DNA of 64,000 bases from Tritrichomonas musculus (Eukaryota; Parabasalia; Tritrichomonadida; Tritrichomonadidae): contig JAPFFF010000011.1 of NCBI GenBank assembly GCA_039105265.1, positions 5,574,550 through 5,638,549 on the forward strand, read 5' to 3'. Every line of letters starts with the position of its first letter. Position 1 is the stretch's first letter. A program made the position numbers and the translations under genes. Positions 62,601 to 64,000 of this stretch are shown in pieces. The notes under the pieces were generated by a model. The model was not told the origin of the DNA, made no database searches, and worked only from the letters and a program-made list of their open reading frames with translations.

Positions 62601-64000
62601 CCAGAGATATCATTCGACTGAATATCATTCTTATCAACAATATCAACGTCGTCTATTACATGTTTGTTATAAGGGTTAGGACAACAAGTGTGGTTGATAA
62701 CTTCTGGAGAATATTGATCATCAAATTTAAATTTGAGAGTAATTGTGGTGATTGCGTTCTCTCTATCACCAGTTTTGATTTTGTGAGCTTGAGCAATGTG
62801 GTCTTTGATATTCATAGAGTTGGATGTAATATAGTCACAAAGGCTACAAGCCCACATTTCACCTTCTCCTAAGAATTCACCGATTGTGGGAACGCGGTTT
62901 AAATCAATAATCCATGATTTGAGAGTTCCCCAAAATCTTCCCAAGTTTTCGATACGTTTAAGGAAAGCACCGTGTCCCTTTCTGTGTGTACGAATATTGC
63001 AGTCTCTTTCTGTCGCATATCCGCAGCCAGGTTTGTGGCAGTAAAGCATCTGTTTCTCTGGTAATCTGACATTTCCATTCTCCAAGTCATATATGGTTAT
63101 AATATCACGGTGTGCCAGGTATGCGACAGTGTTTATCAACTCATCCCTGCATCTGGCCACCGGAACCTTGTGAGCACTTGAGTAATGAACTCTGACTTGA
63201 CCTTCAGTTTTGCCCACATATGAACATTCATCGACAAAGCAAGAATTGATAGTGAACTTCGGCCAAACAGTACTACTCTCAATGAGGTCGAATATTGACG
63301 ATTCCATTGAGATCGGTGAGTCTAAATGAGGAAGGTGGCAGATCTTAAGTTCATCTAGCATATGTTTCGTATCATCATCGTCAATGCACTTTAAGCAATT
63401 AATGAGATTATGTAAAAAATTATTTTGAGTATTTTGTAGCGGGAGAGATGAGTTGAGATTAGAAGAGTAATTCAAATCTATTCTGTTATTATTAAAGGTT
63501 AAGTTCTCATTTGAGGAAGAGGCAAGACTACATTGATGGTTTTCCAGGAGATCATGAGTGACTCCATGCTGTGGATAAGAGGGATTATCAATTAGAGCGG
63601 GAATATCAGAGAAAGGAACGTTCCAAGTATTATAGATAGAGGAAGGATAGTGTAAAGTCGAGGAAGAAAAACTGGAGTCAGTATCTTCTTCTGAGGAAGG
63701 AAGTTGAAATGTTTCAATATCATCCATTGGAGGTAAAGCCTGTTGGCTATTTGTAGATATTTGTATCGGCTGATTGGAAAGAGGTGATTCTTCATCATCT
63801 GAAAAGTAATCAGGGAAGAGTTCCAAAAATTTGTTCCGAATTTCATCTGGTGAGTGGTTCGTAAATTGATGAGCAATGAAATCCCAATTAGATCCGTGAG
63901 ATTTGAAAAGAGCAATTAAATGTTCAATATCCGTTTCGTTCCATTTATTCATATCCTGAACAATTAGTGAGTGGTTTGGATAAGATAGCTTTAATGCTGG
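56687..64000 (-). mobile_element. E5: R2-like retrotransposon copy, 5' part outside the window
   Basis: 3' UTR and about 7.1 kb of ORF in view, collinear with E4. The copy continues past the right edge. Confidence 0.93.
56897..64000 (-). CDS. E5 polyprotein, C-terminal ~2,367 codons, open to window edge
   Basis: From the stop at 56897 the frame is open through the endonuclease, RT, both zinc-finger modules and the third Myb-like repeat (NKWNETDIEHL) and continues to the right edge without a stop; the internal ATG at 63952 is not the start. Differences from E4 are scattered single residues such as HTFNNK for HRFNNK, KLMDTE for KLIDTE, SSSHTT for SSSLTT and LTKRNK for LTKMNK. Catalytic motifs are kept. 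The QPIQIST variant is shared with E3 rather than E4, which hints at mixing between copies. Confidence 0.9.
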   Translation of the reverse strand, partial: PALKLSYPNHSLIVQDMNKWNETDIEHLIALFKSHGSNWDFIAHQFTNHSPDEIRNKFLELFPDYFSDDEESPLSNQPIQISTNSQQALPPMDDIETFQLPSSEEDTDSSFSSSTLHYPSSIYNTWNVPFSDIPALIDNPSYPQHGVTHDLLENHQCSLASSSNENLTFNNNRIDLNYSSNLNSSLPLQNTQNNFLHNLINCLKCIDDDDTKHMLDELKICHLPHLDSPISMESSIFDLIESSTVWPKFTINSCFVDECSYVGKTEGQVRVHYSSAHKVPVARCRDELINTVAYLAHRDIITIYDLENGNVRLPEKQMLYCHKPGCGYATERDCNIRTHRKGHGAFLKRIENLGRFWGTLKSWIIDLNRVPTIGEFLGEGEMWACSLCDYITSNSMNIKDHIAQAHKIKTGDRENAITTITLKFKFDDQYSPEVINHTCCPNPYNKHVIDDVDIVDKNDIQSNDISGVNDKTESPMVFPSNEYECHNDYPDNNNVNAVVPTSDSSFLHCPDPLDDLFNNTLELFSPEGLSNCKSDAKTFNDLLKLALSFEGDHFKMLLTRLRDAPTCSRINLTNHNLSSIEVSDILRSIDPSQWPSLDNLHCCPICNSSFLSISEVFDHFRTHNNINVDQNIANYDELLYAVRLMLNEDSFNCIIIKPDGSFNTMMNTNCICRVPGCNFIGKNKDGLASHMDRSNEVNHVTFRQAVLRYGPFYGSLKAHFLISNKSPALIDLFRGKAINFYKCNTCNSLLPLSVNFINNHYAHSHPSKTQLDSIDKVTTVSLTVTSNIHDLSNTHISDTRKLIENAVNELRDNISTKELLKTQDKIYRNLFEDSDNDTNEEASLQFHIRPELIKNRNSNFKENIHITDHQYSTQDTIKEEDSGYIPQIPSHSKLLINISDNASSLQSSLFPCSLQENMPEDLLKTQNNSCLKSIANSTEDVTPICQQNNKLSQNTEKIDAIPKSSAYSVRNPSSNSLSQTCINDLSPPLDVLSNRSSPVNTSLRNRPETLINRFSNCSLTKRNKRSDVNDLTQNNQHNDDSFYSNNDTKTFPDTYHEQLRKNYDLPSYKDNPTRCTNLSSQPVKVKRAPVISYFRTRSPLNGGTNRSKSNIVDSTRGVLFTNDVEKSSSSSLANDLILNENNTQKMIALAMRWYNESKLRGSPHLPKLDRQKRKLITSGLSELFESELIPLIQKYNPDKLGDIDEDTKWIAFEGAFEEALHRMRCHVAVKLNLDPNRIYSQRYKKRWINKSTDELACIQLTINRLRKLAADIDTINNSDDENDNRQVRQAESRLLSSLSVIKNEDKMRFFGTTDTIAILDEVRNKGENVSQCALWLELTIEELIKDEMNLKNASLHAERIREAYSENPKKTLNNYILSKANPECSINEELLYDFFSKSFYKEEDEFIPDDENGLFALSSCFSEEDKNEFIKYIENRDLIENVIESRKYESAAGPDALDYSIYKLAKTKAAEFIRLIIQITNSRARVPQSWKCSIMRLIYKKGDPSLPENWRPISVSNALYRIVSCVWARAINSFNIRNHIFSPQQKGFMEGINGCSDNSAIISEIFYDAMRSHKSVFITALDFKNAFGSVPHALIIDCLKKKGFPKQFVHLIDNVYTGSTTNIMTSKFTSRDICINRGTKQGCPVSPLLFNLCLEPLFKAINSINAEDGYTVSMNGERARFSIMAYADDILLIANSRNGMERMLETCNRFCDFTKMTLAPTKSCSFGYEWIFNSRRGLFSGFNICGEEIPFVGLEESIRYLGTPISARKCAKIKTSAEYFVKAKNKIEKIIQSDLMIVQKIHAIKTFIIPSLDFILENGQMKLAHVNKLDQFISSQINKIIGANIPRAVKHASWKDGGLSIPSLREKADVGRVKALIRMITNSDPNIRLLIYSAINNERIKRNIPVASNDEKHSFFNWSSSHTTTERKGTNSIVQRARKSLKTLNLELTNECNDDDEFINSTLDNSELNAFKLMDTETNKDVIFQSSKNISLFLTNQRRSRWNAAITSPSMHLHAFYSLKDNPLSSEFLIKQQYPMNDTIVKFAIKARTNNLGTPEFDELINGKEHTPCPNCLKHGKSCIQSLSHILNGCICKYPEYTGRHNRIQSIIVQHVKELPDVEEIYTDNSIHLPGIPEELARLRPDIIAWIKNRSKCIIIEISIPYASKQWNADTLETAYNHKMNKYSSLITFIRNQGINVVYGAVIVSSVGAVYQESIKDINRIFIDRKKCKTIIKRLAINAIIGSLDVWNHNTKANSNPALSITQNMSGPSLVEIKALEDNNGVSSEVIHTFNNKPVSLDTSNIIPSSIQVSINGRTLNSSEYFFKSSSDDDMLSENDYLSDKDFSDLSEYGSETSIGYNLDNSAIQSP

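Noticed and set aside
22794-64000. The repeated units as LTR retrotransposons or as a host gene family in tandem
   Set aside because: No terminal direct repeats, no protease, integrase or RNase H; the endonuclease motif and tRNA-derived junctions fit an RLE-type LINE.
63952-64000. ATG at 63952 as the start of E5
   Set aside because: The frame is open upstream and matches internal codons of E1 and E4; the true start is beyond the window.

Overview
The window is from a very AT-rich eukaryotic nuclear genome with long intronless genes, tRNA genes with internal promoters, a Polinton/Maverick fragment and several other transposons. The mix (Maverick DNA, a Kolobok-type transposon, single-exon housekeeping genes, a surface-type beta-helix protein with a C-terminal membrane anchor) fits a parabasalid of the Tritrichomonas/Trichomonas kind best. 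That placement is inference, not proof.

Left part (1-4.3 kb): the end of a Polinton/Maverick with a packaging-type ATPase, a tiny membrane ORF and three proteins I do not recognise, followed by a 239-bp MITE with perfect 26-bp inverted ends at a TA target. 4.3-7.06 kb is AT-rich and has no gene I can support. 7,063-10,697 is a complete-looking Kolobok-type DNA transposon with TTAA on both sides, GGGGGG-type inverted ends and a reverse-strand transposase carrying two frameshifts. A 48-nt poly(A) run follows, then a 1.2-kb non-autonomous transposon (10,907-12,103) with inverted ends and an 8-9 bp target duplication.

Host genes (12.6-22.7 kb): a long coiled-coil protein, tRNA-Thr(TGT), the RNase P/MRP subunit POP1, a UBL-UBA shuttle-like protein, a frameshifted beta-helix membrane protein, a 3'-truncated tRNA-Met on the reverse strand, a decayed gene remnant, and an intact elongator tRNA-Met(CAT) at 22,721-22,793.

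Right part (22.8-64 kb): an array of five nearly identical ~10.08-kb site-specific non-LTR retrotransposons. Each intact copy has one 3,275-codon ORF with three Myb-like repeats, two copies of a zinc-finger module, an R2-type reverse transcriptase and a C-terminal restriction-like endonuclease. The copies sit immediately after the 3' end of tRNA-Met. Every junction carries the last 15 nt of the tRNA gene (GTCACGCCCAAAGCA), so the insertion duplicates the tRNA 3' part and leaves a whole tRNA gene upstream. Copies E1 and E2 point right; E3, E4 and E5 point left. E2 and E3 are both cut short and joined tail to tail at 38,509-38,511 through a 3-nt microhomology.

The main result is this R2-like element: it targets the T-arm/acceptor part of elongator tRNA-Met, re-creates the tRNA on insertion, carries a T-tract that can serve as the Pol III terminator, and builds head-to-tail arrays with the newest copy expected next to the tRNA.
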